Origin: NIOZ-UU13 sp964653075
GTDB lineage: Bacteria; Planctomycetota; Phycisphaerae; Sedimentisphaerales; Anaerobacaceae
Reading direction: 5' to 3'
Length of the DNA: 53,099 nt
Assembly (NCBI GenBank): GCA_964653075.1
Contig: CAZZAX010000022.1
Coordinates: forward strand, 1-53,099
Shown: positions 45,623-53,099 of the stretch, in pieces
Layout of the letters: each line of letters opens with the position of its first letter
Position numbering within the stretch: the stretch's first letter is position 1
Translations under genes and position numbers: made by a program
The notes under the pieces: generated by a model
Databases searched by the model: none
What the model was told of the DNA's origin: nothing
The model's input: only the letters and a program-made list of their open reading frames with translations

Positions 45623-46031
45623 TTACCCACTCTGCACAAACTAAATATTCTTGCTCATATCCACTATATCGACCATAAAACTGTAGCACTTTGTTAAGGT
45701 ATTTTACATTCTTTACGTGATACTTATCGAAAGTTCCATTAATAACAAAAAAAGTGCAGTGAAAACCACTTTACGACCGATAATATTACTGAGTGATACG
45801 ATAAGGGAGCTGAGAATTTTGCTTCATCCGGTTGATGGGTCGGTGCACCGAACAGATCGGGGCCCTGAAGTTGGGTCGAGAGAAAAATTGTTTGGGCAGA
45901 TGGCCAAATTACAGCAGTCAGGGGGCTAATTTGGACATCTGGGGCCCCGAACGATTTTTCTCGGTCATTGGGATCGCATATTCACCTACCCATTACTCGG
46001 AAGAACCAGAATTTTCTTAGAAGCGGACATT
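45623..46031. other. Divergent spacer dominated by a long inverted repeat
   Basis: The 409-base region separates the pseudopilin (-) and macro-domain (+) genes. The left half shows only short AT-rich stretches. The right half contains a CGGTGCACCG palindrome near 45841 and the hairpin at 45878-45962. No gene is supported. Confidence 0.55.
45878..45962. repeat. Long imperfect hairpin (about 33-bp arms)
   Basis: GAGAGAAAAATT-GTTTGGGCAG-ATGGCCAAATT (45878-45910) pairs with AATTTGGACATCTG...GATTTTTCTC (45928-45962) across a 17-nt loop. Matching blocks are AATTTGG-CATCTG and ATTTTTCTC; mismatches and a GGGGCCCC bulge break it. It could be a mobile-element remnant or a structured RNA. Confidence 0.6.
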
Positions 46032-46559
46032 ATGAAAGTAAATATAAAAAATAGTATCCTGGAACTCCAGGATGGTGATATTACCCAAATACAAACCGAC
46101 GCCATCGTCAATGCCGCCAATGAAAATTTGGTATTAGGCGGAGGTGTCGCAGGAGCAATAAGAACAAAAGGCGGCCCGGAAATACAGGCCGAATGCAATA
46201 AAATAGGAGGTACTTTCGTAGGCGGTGCTGTTATAACAACGGCCGGAAATCTCAAAGCAAAACACGTCATTCACGCTGTTGGGCCCCGGATGGGAGAAGG
46301 TAACGAAAATGAAAAGTTAAAAAATGCCACACTGAGCTCACTTAAATTAGCAGATGAAAATAATCTTAAAAGTATATCCTTCCCGGCAATCAGCGCTGGC
46401 ATCTTTGGCTTTCCCATCCAAAGCTGTGCCAAAATAATGCTTCAAACTACTATCGAATACCTTAATGGAAAAACCCGCCTTCAAAAGGTCATCTTTTGTC
46501 TCTTCGGTAATGATAGTTACCAGGTCTTCGCAAAACAGCTTAAGCAGGAAATATCTTAA
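46032..46559 (+). CDS. Macro domain ADP-ribose hydrolase
   Basis: This 175-residue cytoplasmic protein is a single macro domain, whose members bind ADP-ribose and often remove it from proteins or deacetylate O-acetyl-ADP-ribose. The DAIVNAANENLVLGGGVA motif (23-40, with the Asn and GGG loop) and the later AISAGIFGFP motif are intact. Length fits MacroD/YmdB-type proteins. The TAA stop is followed at once by the ATG of the dehydrogenase, so the two are co-transcribed. Confidence 0.93.
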   Translation: MKVNIKNSILELQDGDITQIQTDAIVNAANENLVLGGGVAGAIRTKGGPEIQAECNKIGGTFVGGAVITTAGNLKAKHVIHAVGPRMGEGNENEKLKNATLSSLKLADENNLKSISFPAISAGIFGFPIQSCAKIMLQTTIEYLNGKTRLQKVIFCLFGNDSYQVFAKQLKQEIS

Positions 46560-47567
46560 ATGAAGGCAATGGTATTAAACAAACAAGCACCTATCGAAGA
46601 AAAACCTTTAGAGCTGGTTGATTTGCCGAAACCCACAGTGGACGATAACCAGATTCTTGTTAAGATTTCCGTTTGCGGTGCCTGCCATACCGACCTCGAT
46701 GAAGTTGAAGGCCGCTTAAGGCCGGCAAAGTCGTCAATTGTTCCCGGCCATCAGGTCGTTGGAAAGGTAGCCGAAAAGGGAAAAGACGTAACAAAATTTA
46801 AAATTGGCGACCGTGTGGGAATTACGTGGCTTTATTCCTGCTGCGGCAAATGCGATTTTTGCCAGGCAGGCAATGAGAACCTCTGCAACCAGGCAAAATG
46901 GACCGGCAAAGACGCAAATGGCGGTTACTCAGAATTTACCGTCATCGGTGAGGATTTCGCTTATTCGATCCCTCAAGAGTTTTCAGACCCTCAGGCAGCT
47001 CCGCTTTTATGTGCCGGTGTAATCGGCTATCGCACCGTTAGACTTGCAGATATAACGGACGGCCAGAAGATCGGCCTGTTCGGCTTTGGGGCATCAGCCC
47101 ATATTGTAATTCAGATTATCAAATATAAGTTCCCAAACAGCCCGGTCTTTGTCTTTACGAAAACAGCCCAGCACGCCGAATTGGCCAAAAATCTCGGTGC
47201 TGTCTGGACAGGGCGGTCCGGCGACCGGCCCCCTGACAAGCTGAATAAGATTATGGATTTTACGCCTGTAGGGGAATGCATCCGGGATGCACTCGGCGTC
47301 CTCGAAAAAGGCGGCCGTTTGATCATCAACGCCATTCGTAAAGAAACACCTGTCCCGCCCCTGGAGTATGCAAAATATCTCTGGCTCGAAAAAGAAATAA
47401 AATCCGTCGCAAACGTGACGCGCCAGGATGCAGTAGAATTCTTACCGTTGGCAGCCCGGATACCTATCGTACCTACAATCGAAAAATTCCCCCTAAGTCA
47501 GGCCAATGAAGTACTCTGCTCGATTAAGAATTCCAGACTCCGCGCTGCCGCTGTTCTTGAGATATAA
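46560..47567 (+). CDS. Zinc-dependent alcohol dehydrogenase
   Basis: This 335-residue medium-chain dehydrogenase oxidises an alcohol or reduces an aldehyde with NAD(P). Catalytic-zinc Cys39 (VCGACHTD) and His64 are present, although the usual GHE is GHQ. The structural zinc site is Cys95, Cys98, Cys101 and Cys109 (CGKCDFCQAGNENLC). The Rossmann segment is FGFGASAHI (about residue 177). The family is AdhA/AdhP-like. It starts directly after the macro-domain stop. Confidence 0.93.
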   Translation: MKAMVLNKQAPIEEKPLELVDLPKPTVDDNQILVKISVCGACHTDLDEVEGRLRPAKSSIVPGHQVVGKVAEKGKDVTKFKIGDRVGITWLYSCCGKCDFCQAGNENLCNQAKWTGKDANGGYSEFTVIGEDFAYSIPQEFSDPQAAPLLCAGVIGYRTVRLADITDGQKIGLFGFGASAHIVIQIIKYKFPNSPVFVFTKTAQHAELAKNLGAVWTGRSGDRPPDKLNKIMDFTPVGECIRDALGVLEKGGRLIINAIRKETPVPPLEYAKYLWLEKEIKSVANVTRQDAVEFLPLAARIPIVPTIEKFPLSQANEVLCSIKNSRLRAAAVLEI

Positions 47568-47765
47568 GCGTAAAAAGCAGATAATTTTTAAAATAATCTG
47601 AACAATTGAATTTACCGATTATATAATATCCTGATATAAGAACAGGATGCAAATAATTGCAAGCAATGTGTAGCCGGGCGTGGTAATCTCAGATTTGAAT
47701 AATTATACAAATTCTAATTTACCCGGTACACGAAAAGAGTATAGCTTTTTGAAAAAGTCACTCTA

Positions 47766-48254
47766 ATGGAAACTAAATTCAACGTCTTCGAGATTCTTGA
47801 GATAGCTGAAAAAATCGACCATAACGGCGCTAAATTTTACCTCAAAACCGCAGAGCTCTTCGAGGATCCGGAACTTAAGAACATATATTATATACTCGCC
47901 AACTGGAGGGCCAGGCACGAAAAAATTCTTGCCCAGAGGAGAAAACGGTTTTCTGAAAAGACCGGTGAATTCGGAACATTCGACCCGGAAAATTATGTTT
48001 TGTCAAATCCAAACGTCATGGCGGGCCTGACCGTGTTCTCCCACAAACCGGATTTATCAGGAAGATTGACCGGAGTCGAAAGTAGAGAGCAGATAATTAA
48101 AGATGCTGTCAGAAGAGCAAATGAGGCCATTTTTTTCTATGAAGGACTGAAAGATTTTGCCCGGGACCCGGCCACCAAAAATACTATCGATAAGATTATT
48201 AAAGAAGAGAACCGCCACATCCGTCTCCTCAACGAACAATTGCAGCAGCTCTGA
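47766..48254 (+). CDS. Rubrerythrin-like ferritin-fold protein with altered iron site
   Basis: This 162-residue four-helix protein aligns with the rubrerythrin/ferritin-like diiron domain (AEKIDHNGAKFYLKTA; FFYEGLKDFARDPATKN; KEENRHIRLLNEQ), but has no rubredoxin Cys pair. Compared with the canonical pattern, the first Glu is Asp18, the Glu three before His51 is Arg48, and the Glu seven before the second Tyr is Ala; the last EExxH is intact. Iron binding is therefore uncertain. The ribosome-binding site is weak. It follows the dehydrogenase by 198 bases on the same strand. Confidence 0.75.
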   Translation: METKFNVFEILEIAEKIDHNGAKFYLKTAELFEDPELKNIYYILANWRARHEKILAQRRKRFSEKTGEFGTFDPENYVLSNPNVMAGLTVFSHKPDLSGRLTGVESREQIIKDAVRRANEAIFFYEGLKDFARDPATKNTIDKIIKEENRHIRLLNEQLQQL

Positions 48255-48411
48255 TACACTACAAATCAACATCTCACCACAACTGCAGCATAAAACTGAA
48301 AAAGCGGGAATCCTAACGTCAAAAGCAGTCGTATCAGCTACCGAATTTTCTGACTACTTAATCAAAGCACTGAATAATGGTTTATTTGCCTTTGCTCGTG
48401 CTCGCACCGCA

Positions 48412-48798
48412 TCAAAGATTTTGTTTAATCTGCTCGTAAATAACACGTGCTCTTTCCTCGTTGCCGGACAAGAATCTGCTTGCTTTAATATCTATATTGG
48501 TTACATTGTCCGTCTCTGGTTCCATCCGTATCGTAATAGTCTTACCGTCTGCGATTTTACCGACAACCTTGGCATAAAATACGTCTTTGCCGGCATCGAT
48601 AACCTCGATCTCCAACTGCTCCAGAGCCTTCACCGTCGCTGCATACACGCTGTTCAGGTCCTGGCCGGTCACAGCGTAAAGTTTGCCCCCCGAATAAACA
48701 GCAGCATCAGTACCTATCAAATTAGGCCTGCCGCAGCCACAGACAGACAACATCAAAACTGCAAGCACAGAAAATTTCCAGATTCCTCTTATTGACAT
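48412..48798 (-). CDS. DUF3568-type lipoprotein
   Basis: This 128-residue exported protein has a signal peptide and lipobox VCGC with Cys22 the likely lipid-modified residue. The mature part matches small DUF3568 proteins (YSGGKLYAVTGQDLNSVYAATVKALEQLEIEV, then an IRMEPETDNVTNIDIKAS strand pair). The function of the family is unknown. It is followed on the same strand by nothing close; its start lies 138 bases from the RNase HII gene end. Confidence 0.8.
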   Translation of the reverse strand: MSIRGIWKFSVLAVLMLSVCGCGRPNLIGTDAAVYSGGKLYAVTGQDLNSVYAATVKALEQLEIEVIDAGKDVFYAKVVGKIADGKTITIRMEPETDNVTNIDIKASRFLSGNEERARVIYEQIKQNL

Positions 48799-48936
48799 TT
48801 TTAAAACTCCTTAAAAAATTTCATTTTAACATTTACACATTATCGATAAGTATTCGGATTGACAAGATTTTTCTTTTACTTCCATCCTAAAAATAACCTG
48901 TATTATATCATCGTAAATTCATTATTTCCATGTCAA

Positions 48937-49896
48937 TCAGCGGCAGCGAACAAGCCGCTCCATATCAACGCTAAGGTCGGGAATATTTGTCTTCAGGTCC
49001 TCGACAAAACGCAATCCGTCTTTCCAGTACCCCGCGGTGGGTCTCAAGTCGGAATGAAAACCTGCAAAATAACGGTTCATATTGTGAACTAAAAGCTCCC
49101 GCAAATATTTGCTCACCATTGACGCTAACGACACCGGCAAAAATCGCTCATCAGCTCCAACAACAAAATGCAAACGCATACTTTTACTCCCGGCCCTCAT
49201 CTCATAACTGCTGTCCGACGGACTCTCACGAAGAATCTTCAATTCCATATCGCCGAACATCCTCTGCAAGTGTTTCCGATAGTGAATCCGCCCACCCTGC
49301 CTGTCGACTATAATTTGTAAATCATCACCCCCAAATTTATCTAAAGCACTCTTGATAAGCCGCGAGGTAGCCGAGAATAGCACATTGGCCTTGTTCTTAA
49401 CCGAAGCTACCATCTTATTGTAATACCCAACATCCAGACAATAGCTTTTCATATCCAGCAGCTCGATGCCGTTCGAGGCCATATCGTCAGACAATACACT
49501 CGATACAATTGCCCTGTCGGCGGCATCGGCCGAAAGAAAATGATTCCCCGCATCGCCGTACCACGGATAAGCACTTAACCGCTCCATGCATCCCGGACAT
49601 AAAAGCTCTATTAGCTCCACCATAGTTCCCGGCTCTTTTCCGAGGCACTTCAGGCACGCCAGAACTGTTCGCTCCAGATGCCTGATTCCCATAGCTCTGC
49701 TGTACGCCTTCTTGCTGTCGGTAATAAGCATCCGTCCCGCAAGCCTTTTACGCCTGTTCCCGACACTATTTCTCAAAATCTGCCACAGGTCGGCCTTTAA
49801 AAGGTTGTGCGGAAGAAAAAATGTGCTCGACGATATGACCAGCGGGCCCAGAATCGGCCCATAACCGGCTTCATCAATACCAACTAATACAACCAT
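48937..49896 (-). CDS. rnhB: Divergent RNase HII-like nuclease
   Basis: From ATG 49894-49896 (AGGAG 8 nt upstream) the protein has 319 residues, about 100 more than typical RNase HII. The opening VGIDEAGYGPILGPLV contains Asp8 and Glu9 of the active site. Asp60 lies in LITDSKK and Asp198 in IIVDRQGG. The fourth acidic residue is Glu267 (ASMVSKYLREL) instead of Asp, as in the DEDE set of RNase HIII. The extra 100 residues lie between DSKK and IVDR. It should cut RNA in RNA-DNA hybrids, but divergence makes the symbol provisional. Confidence 0.75.
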   Translation of the reverse strand: MVVLVGIDEAGYGPILGPLVISSSTFFLPHNLLKADLWQILRNSVGNRRKRLAGRMLITDSKKAYSRAMGIRHLERTVLACLKCLGKEPGTMVELIELLCPGCMERLSAYPWYGDAGNHFLSADAADRAIVSSVLSDDMASNGIELLDMKSYCLDVGYYNKMVASVKNKANVLFSATSRLIKSALDKFGGDDLQIIVDRQGGRIHYRKHLQRMFGDMELKILRESPSDSSYEMRAGSKSMRLHFVVGADERFLPVSLASMVSKYLRELLVHNMNRYFAGFHSDLRPTAGYWKDGLRFVEDLKTNIPDLSVDMERLVRCR

Positions 49897-50237
49897 GTAT
49901 CCGGCTCCTGCCATCCATGCTAAAGTACACTAATTGCACCGGTAATCAAACGTTGCATCGCCCTGCCTGGATAAGAATTATAGCTCCTGATATTTGTAAA
50001 TCAATAACGTTATTTGTCCTCAATCCAAATCTTTCAACACATTGTCTTTATTGTACATCTGGGCGGACCAGGCTGATTATGGTTAGTCCCAGCGCAATAA
50101 AATCAAAGCCAGAGGGTTGCTTTACTGCCCCTTGTTCCGCTATAATGATACCAGACAAACACACCAGTGAGTCTCATCATGTAAGGGGATGATTGTCGGT
50201 TTGAGAAAACCTTCTTATATAAAGAGGGATAACCGTT
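49897..50237. other. Spacer, possible short membrane peptide
   Basis: Nothing clear. A 38-codon minus-strand frame with GTG start (50048-50164) would give two hydrophobic stretches (CLSGIIIAEQ and FIALGLTIISLV); no ribosome-binding site convinces me. Confidence 0.4.
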
Positions 50238-51101
50238 ATGCGTAAACAACACGGTTTTGTTCCGTTACAAATCGGAATTTCCAGTCGGTCCGGCCGGAAA
50301 TTTCCAACGGGATTCACCTTAATAGAGCTTTTGGTGGTAATTTCCATCATTGCATTGTTGATTGCGATCCTGTTACCGGCATTGCAGCGAATTAGACGAC
50401 ATTCCAGATCAGTCTCTTGTAAATCTAATTTGCACCAATGGGATATCTTCTTCTCAATGTATAAGGCCAATAACGATGGAAAGTTCTTTAAATCATCGCA
50501 GGGTAACACATGGATAGTACCTTTGAAGCCTTACTACCAGGACGTTAAAGACTCCCTCTTCCTATGCCCGATGGCCAAGAAACACTATATCGAAAATCCC
50601 AACGACCTGATTACAGATCCTCTCCTTGACAGTGCCGTTAAAAAACGTTTCTGGGCATTGAAATACATAGGAGGCGGCACAAAATTTCACGCATGGTTAT
50701 TATTTGAACCTAAGATGTTTTGCAGCTACGGCCTGAACGACTGGGTTATGGATGACCGGTGGAATTTCACCTCGATGAATGTACCCGTCCTCATGGATTG
50801 CATTTGGCGGGGTGCGCGCCCGCACTATCTGGATTCGCCCCCGGCAGATGAGGGTTACCCACCTAAAGCCATGCAGGTTCTGGATAATAGCTATAGCGCA
50901 ATGCAGTATTTCTGTATTAACCGTCACGATGCCGGAATAAACAGCCTGTTCAAGGACGGGTCAGTCAGGAAGGTGGGGCTAAAGCAACTGTGGATCCTGA
51001 AGTGGCATCAATGGTTTAACTCTACAGGCCCCTGGACACTGTCCGGCGGCGTCGAGCCCTCCGACTGGCCACAGTGGATGAGAAAGTTCAAAGACTACTA
51101 A
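50238..51101 (+). CDS. Prepilin-type protein with H-x9-DG motif
   Basis: This 287-residue protein has a 25-residue leader ending Gly25, then FTLIELLVVISIIALLIAILLPALQ, with Glu30 as Glu5 of the mature chain. The globular part ends with NRHDAGINSLFKDGSVRKVGLK, the H-x9-DG motif of the DUF1559-like prepilin family that is greatly expanded in planctomycetes. Such proteins are cleaved by a prepilin peptidase and assemble at the envelope; their exact role is unknown. AGAGGG stands 8 nt before the ATG. Confidence 0.88.
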   Translation: MRKQHGFVPLQIGISSRSGRKFPTGFTLIELLVVISIIALLIAILLPALQRIRRHSRSVSCKSNLHQWDIFFSMYKANNDGKFFKSSQGNTWIVPLKPYYQDVKDSLFLCPMAKKHYIENPNDLITDPLLDSAVKKRFWALKYIGGGTKFHAWLLFEPKMFCSYGLNDWVMDDRWNFTSMNVPVLMDCIWRGARPHYLDSPPADEGYPPKAMQVLDNSYSAMQYFCINRHDAGINSLFKDGSVRKVGLKQLWILKWHQWFNSTGPWTLSGGVEPSDWPQWMRKFKDY

Positions 51102-51473
51102 CAATGAATCAGCAATCTCCTTACGTGGCACGGGCTTCCAGCCCGTGAAAAACGGCTGGCTTGTCCCACCAATATTGTTGACTACATTCCTGCCTGCGGT
51201 TTACACTAATTATAATCACTCCGGAGTTTACCCTCGATTTAGCTCACTTGACTTGGAGTTTACCCTCGGTGTTAGCTTACTTGCTCTTCTGCCGGGGGTC
51301 GGGGGCTTCACTACTTATTTCACTATACCGGCTCTGCTTATCTCGAAGCATCGCCCAACACCTCACCGGTAATTTCCTTACCACAGCCGTTAAATAGAGC
51401 AAGAATGCCACCAAAGCGATGATTCTATTTTTATACGCTGCCATTAACCTTTTTACCTGCCATCAAATTGGAG
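51102..51473. other. Intergenic region with two repeat structures
   Basis: The 372 bases hold the inverted repeat at 51125-51169 and a small tandem duplication (GGAGTTTACCCTCG at 51223 and 51255, period 32). A 75-codon plus-strand frame at 51145-51372 has no recognisable product. Confidence 0.5.
51125..51169. repeat. GTGGCACGGGCTTCCAGCCCGTG inverted repeat element
   Basis: An inner stem CACGGGCT/AGCCCGTG (51129-51136 and 51140-51147) sits in GTGGCACGGG...GGCTGG-CTTGTCCCAC, so outer arms GTGGCAC/TGTCCCAC and CCAGCC/GGCTGG also pair. Such elements resemble intergenic palindromes common in planctomycete and acidobacterial genomes; that comparison is from memory. Confidence 0.55.
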
Positions 51474-52394
51474 TCATTGGGATTCGGGTAGATAATCCTT
51501 GAGTTCAACCCAGTAGATATCAGACGTGTCGTGATATGGATTCTCAAACCACCCGTTACTGCGGGTAAAGAACATGTATTTCTTGTCCGCGGAGATTCTC
51601 GCCCCGAATTCATGATACCCGGTATTAATTCCAGGACCCATATTCCGGGGTTTGGTCCAGGTACCATCCGGCCGTCGCAGGGTGAGGTACAAGTCCGTTT
51701 CCGTTCCGCCCTGTGCTCCCGGTCGAATGGAGTAGAATACCATAAAGGACTTATCCGGGGCAATTCCCGGATAGTGACCTTTTAAGTTGCTCATCTCCAC
51801 AGGGATCTTTATAGCCCGTGGCCAGGTGTTGCCAACAAAAGGGGCAATCCAAAAACCGCCTCGTACGGAATTAAAGATGATACTGTTATCCGCTGACACA
51901 GAGAATCCACCCACCGCGAGTCTAAAGGGTGGGCCTAATTCCTCCGGCAAAGACCATCCCTTGGACGTGCGTATACAGCGATGGAAACTCCAGCCTTTGG
52001 ACCGAGGAGTTCTCCTCCGTCCCGATCTGGTGAAATGTTGGTCAATGAAGTAGATACAATTGGCATCCGGAGATAGACAGGGCGACCACGACATGTCTGG
52101 AATACCTTTTATATGCTTAGGAACGGTCCAACCCTGGTCCGTGTTTTCTGTGATATAGACCTTCCCGAGTATTTTATAACAAAAGGTGTTACCATCTGCA
52201 GAGAAGTGCCCATGTCTTTCCATTTGGTGTGGCCGTGTATCGCTGATCAGTCCGGGGGCAAAGACCTTAGCAATAGGCCCGGGCGGAGTCTGCCCCAAAT
52301 AGGGCCCCTTGGCAAAAGGCTTTCCGAACACTTGGATAGAACCTACTGCACAAAAAACCACAAGCCAAACAATTTTTTTCTTTGCCTGTTTCAT
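51474..52394 (-). CDS. Secreted PD40 (WD40-like) propeller protein
   Basis: The start at ATG 52392-52394 is supported by AAGGA 8 nt upstream and gives a signal peptide MKQAKKKIVWLVVFCAVGSIQVFG; an ATG six codons upstream is possible. About 306 residues form a PD40/TolB-type propeller with blades such as SWSPCLSPDANCIYFID and PGIAPDKSFMVFYSIRPG. It lacks an enzyme motif. Its C-terminal half is clearly similar to the next gene (both end in DIYWVELK-YLPE), showing tandem duplication. Confidence 0.82.
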   Translation of the reverse strand: MKQAKKKIVWLVVFCAVGSIQVFGKPFAKGPYLGQTPPGPIAKVFAPGLISDTRPHQMERHGHFSADGNTFCYKILGKVYITENTDQGWTVPKHIKGIPDMSWSPCLSPDANCIYFIDQHFTRSGRRRTPRSKGWSFHRCIRTSKGWSLPEELGPPFRLAVGGFSVSADNSIIFNSVRGGFWIAPFVGNTWPRAIKIPVEMSNLKGHYPGIAPDKSFMVFYSIRPGAQGGTETDLYLTLRRPDGTWTKPRNMGPGINTGYHEFGARISADKKYMFFTRSNGWFENPYHDTSDIYWVELKDYLPESQ

Positions 52395-52446
52395 AACAAA
52401 TATCCTTTTCATAGGGGCCCCTTTGCCCGTTTACTATGCTGTCAGA

Positions 52447-53099
52447 CTATCTATGGGTTTCGGGCAAATACTCCTTGAGTTCAACCCAGTAGATATCTGC
52501 GGCATCGCGTTTTGAATTCCAGCCTGTGCAGCGGGAGAAAAAAAGATACTTCTTATCAGCGGTAATGTAGGCACCGAAGTCATGGTATATGGAATTGATC
52601 CTGGCCCCCAGGTTTTTGGGTGCTGTCCAGCTTCCATCCGATTGTCGCAAGCTTAGATATAAGTCTGCACCGCCCAGTCCTCCCGGTCTAACGGAATTGA
52701 ACACGATAAAAAACTTATCCGGAGCAATGCCCGGACCAGCGTCGTTGTAGCCGGTGTTCAAAACAAAAATAGGGATAGCCTGTGACCATGTGTTATCAAT
52801 AAAAGGAGCTTGCCATATATCGTCTCCGCCACGTCCACCCTTGCGCCTGGAAGCTATGTAGAAACTGTTATCCGCTGCTAAAGAGAATCCCCATTCAATG
52901 GCCGAAGAACTGAGTGGTGGTCCGAGTTCCTGCGGCTGGGACCAACCGTGTGGAGTTCTGTTACAACGAAACAGATCGTAGCTGTACATGAAGTAGATAC
53001 TATTTGCATCCGGAGAGAGATAGGGTGCCCACATCTTGCTTGGCACACTAAAAATAAGCTTAGGAGTCGTCCAGCCCTGCTCTGTGTTCTCTGTAATAT
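52447..53099 (-). CDS. Partial PD40 propeller protein (5' end beyond window)
   Basis: The gene runs off the window edge: reading beyond an in-frame GTG at 53046 gives ITENTEQGWTTPK, homologous to ITENTDQGWTVPK in the neighbouring gene, so that GTG is not the start. The visible part carries the same blade pattern (APYLSPDANSIYFMYS, PGIAPDKFFIVFNSVRPG, ITADKKYLFFSR) and the same DIYWVELKEYLPE end. It lies 52 bases upstream of the other copy on the same strand. Confidence 0.85.
   Translation of the reverse strand, partial: ITENTEQGWTTPKLIFSVPSKMWAPYLSPDANSIYFMYSYDLFRCNRTPHGWSQPQELGPPLSSSAIEWGFSLAADNSFYIASRRKGGRGGDDIWQAPFIDNTWSQAIPIFVLNTGYNDAGPGIAPDKFFIVFNSVRPGGLGGADLYLSLRQSDGSWTAPKNLGARINSIYHDFGAYITADKKYLFFSRCTGWNSKRDAADIYWVELKEYLPETHR

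Noticed and set aside
45717..45929. 70-codon plus-strand frame
   Set aside because: It crosses the left arm of the long hairpin and shows no recognisable product.
47579..47601. Terminator after the dehydrogenase
   Set aside because: The CAGAT-ATTTT/AAAAT-ATCTG dyad is AT-rich with a mismatch and lacks a GC stem.

Overview
The window looks like part of a Planctomycetota genome, most like the Phycisphaerae/Sedimentisphaerales group, probably assembled from a metagenome (there is a 100-base run of N). The reasons are the gene mix: HzsA-related heme proteins, Tat-exported sulfatases, a large CotH/lamin-tail surface protein, prepilin-like proteins ending in an H-x9-DG motif, PD40 propellers, and repeated AAACAAACCCAAT-type intergenic motifs. 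Base composition is moderate to AT-rich. The lineage is inferred from gene content, because no rRNA is present.

Layout. Positions 1-604 are a repeat-rich spacer. 605-3145 (-) is a three-heme HzsA-related secreted protein. 3282-6486 (-) is an SOS mutagenesis operon, lexA - DUF72 - umuD - umuC, with a palindromic operator candidate inside its promoter. 6661-8856 (-) is an S41 processing protease and 9215-10195 (+) a TPR protein; the TPR gene meets the next operon at a strong shared hairpin terminator. 10278-16889 (-) is a two-partner secretion pair: a TpsB pore and a large repetitive TpsA whose repeats contain the assembly gap. 17619-29604 (+) is a five-gene exported catabolic cluster: an HzsA-related/di-heme/SUMF1 fusion, a propeller plus di-heme cytochrome, a DUF4838/GH67-N-like glycosidase with a malectin domain, and two Tat sulfatases. 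29653-30869 (-) is a MerR-like regulator coupled to an MCE protein. 31140-35984 (-) is a CotH/lamin-tail giant protein. 36328-38478 (+) is a CBS-GGDEF-HD-GYP cyclic-di-GMP enzyme. 38528-44402 (-) is a complete MacAB-TolC-like export operon. 44874-44947 is tRNA-Cys(GCA). The rest is a pseudopilin, macro domain and alcohol dehydrogenase pair, ferritin-like protein, DUF3568 lipoprotein, RNase HII-like protein, second prepilin and two tandem PD40 propeller genes, the last cut by the window edge.

Functional reading. The 17.6-29.6 kb cluster reads as a periplasmic system for a sulfated glycan: sulfatases remove sulfate, the GH-like protein acts on the glycan, and two heme proteins suggest a coupled oxidative step. 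This role is inference. The SOS operon holds two features visible directly in the sequence: a TATATGGT-N6-ACCATATA dyad filling the spacer between -35 and -10, and a 26-nt insertion flanked by AAAG repeats that appears to have destroyed the original ATGA start of umuC and replaced it with an internal TTG.
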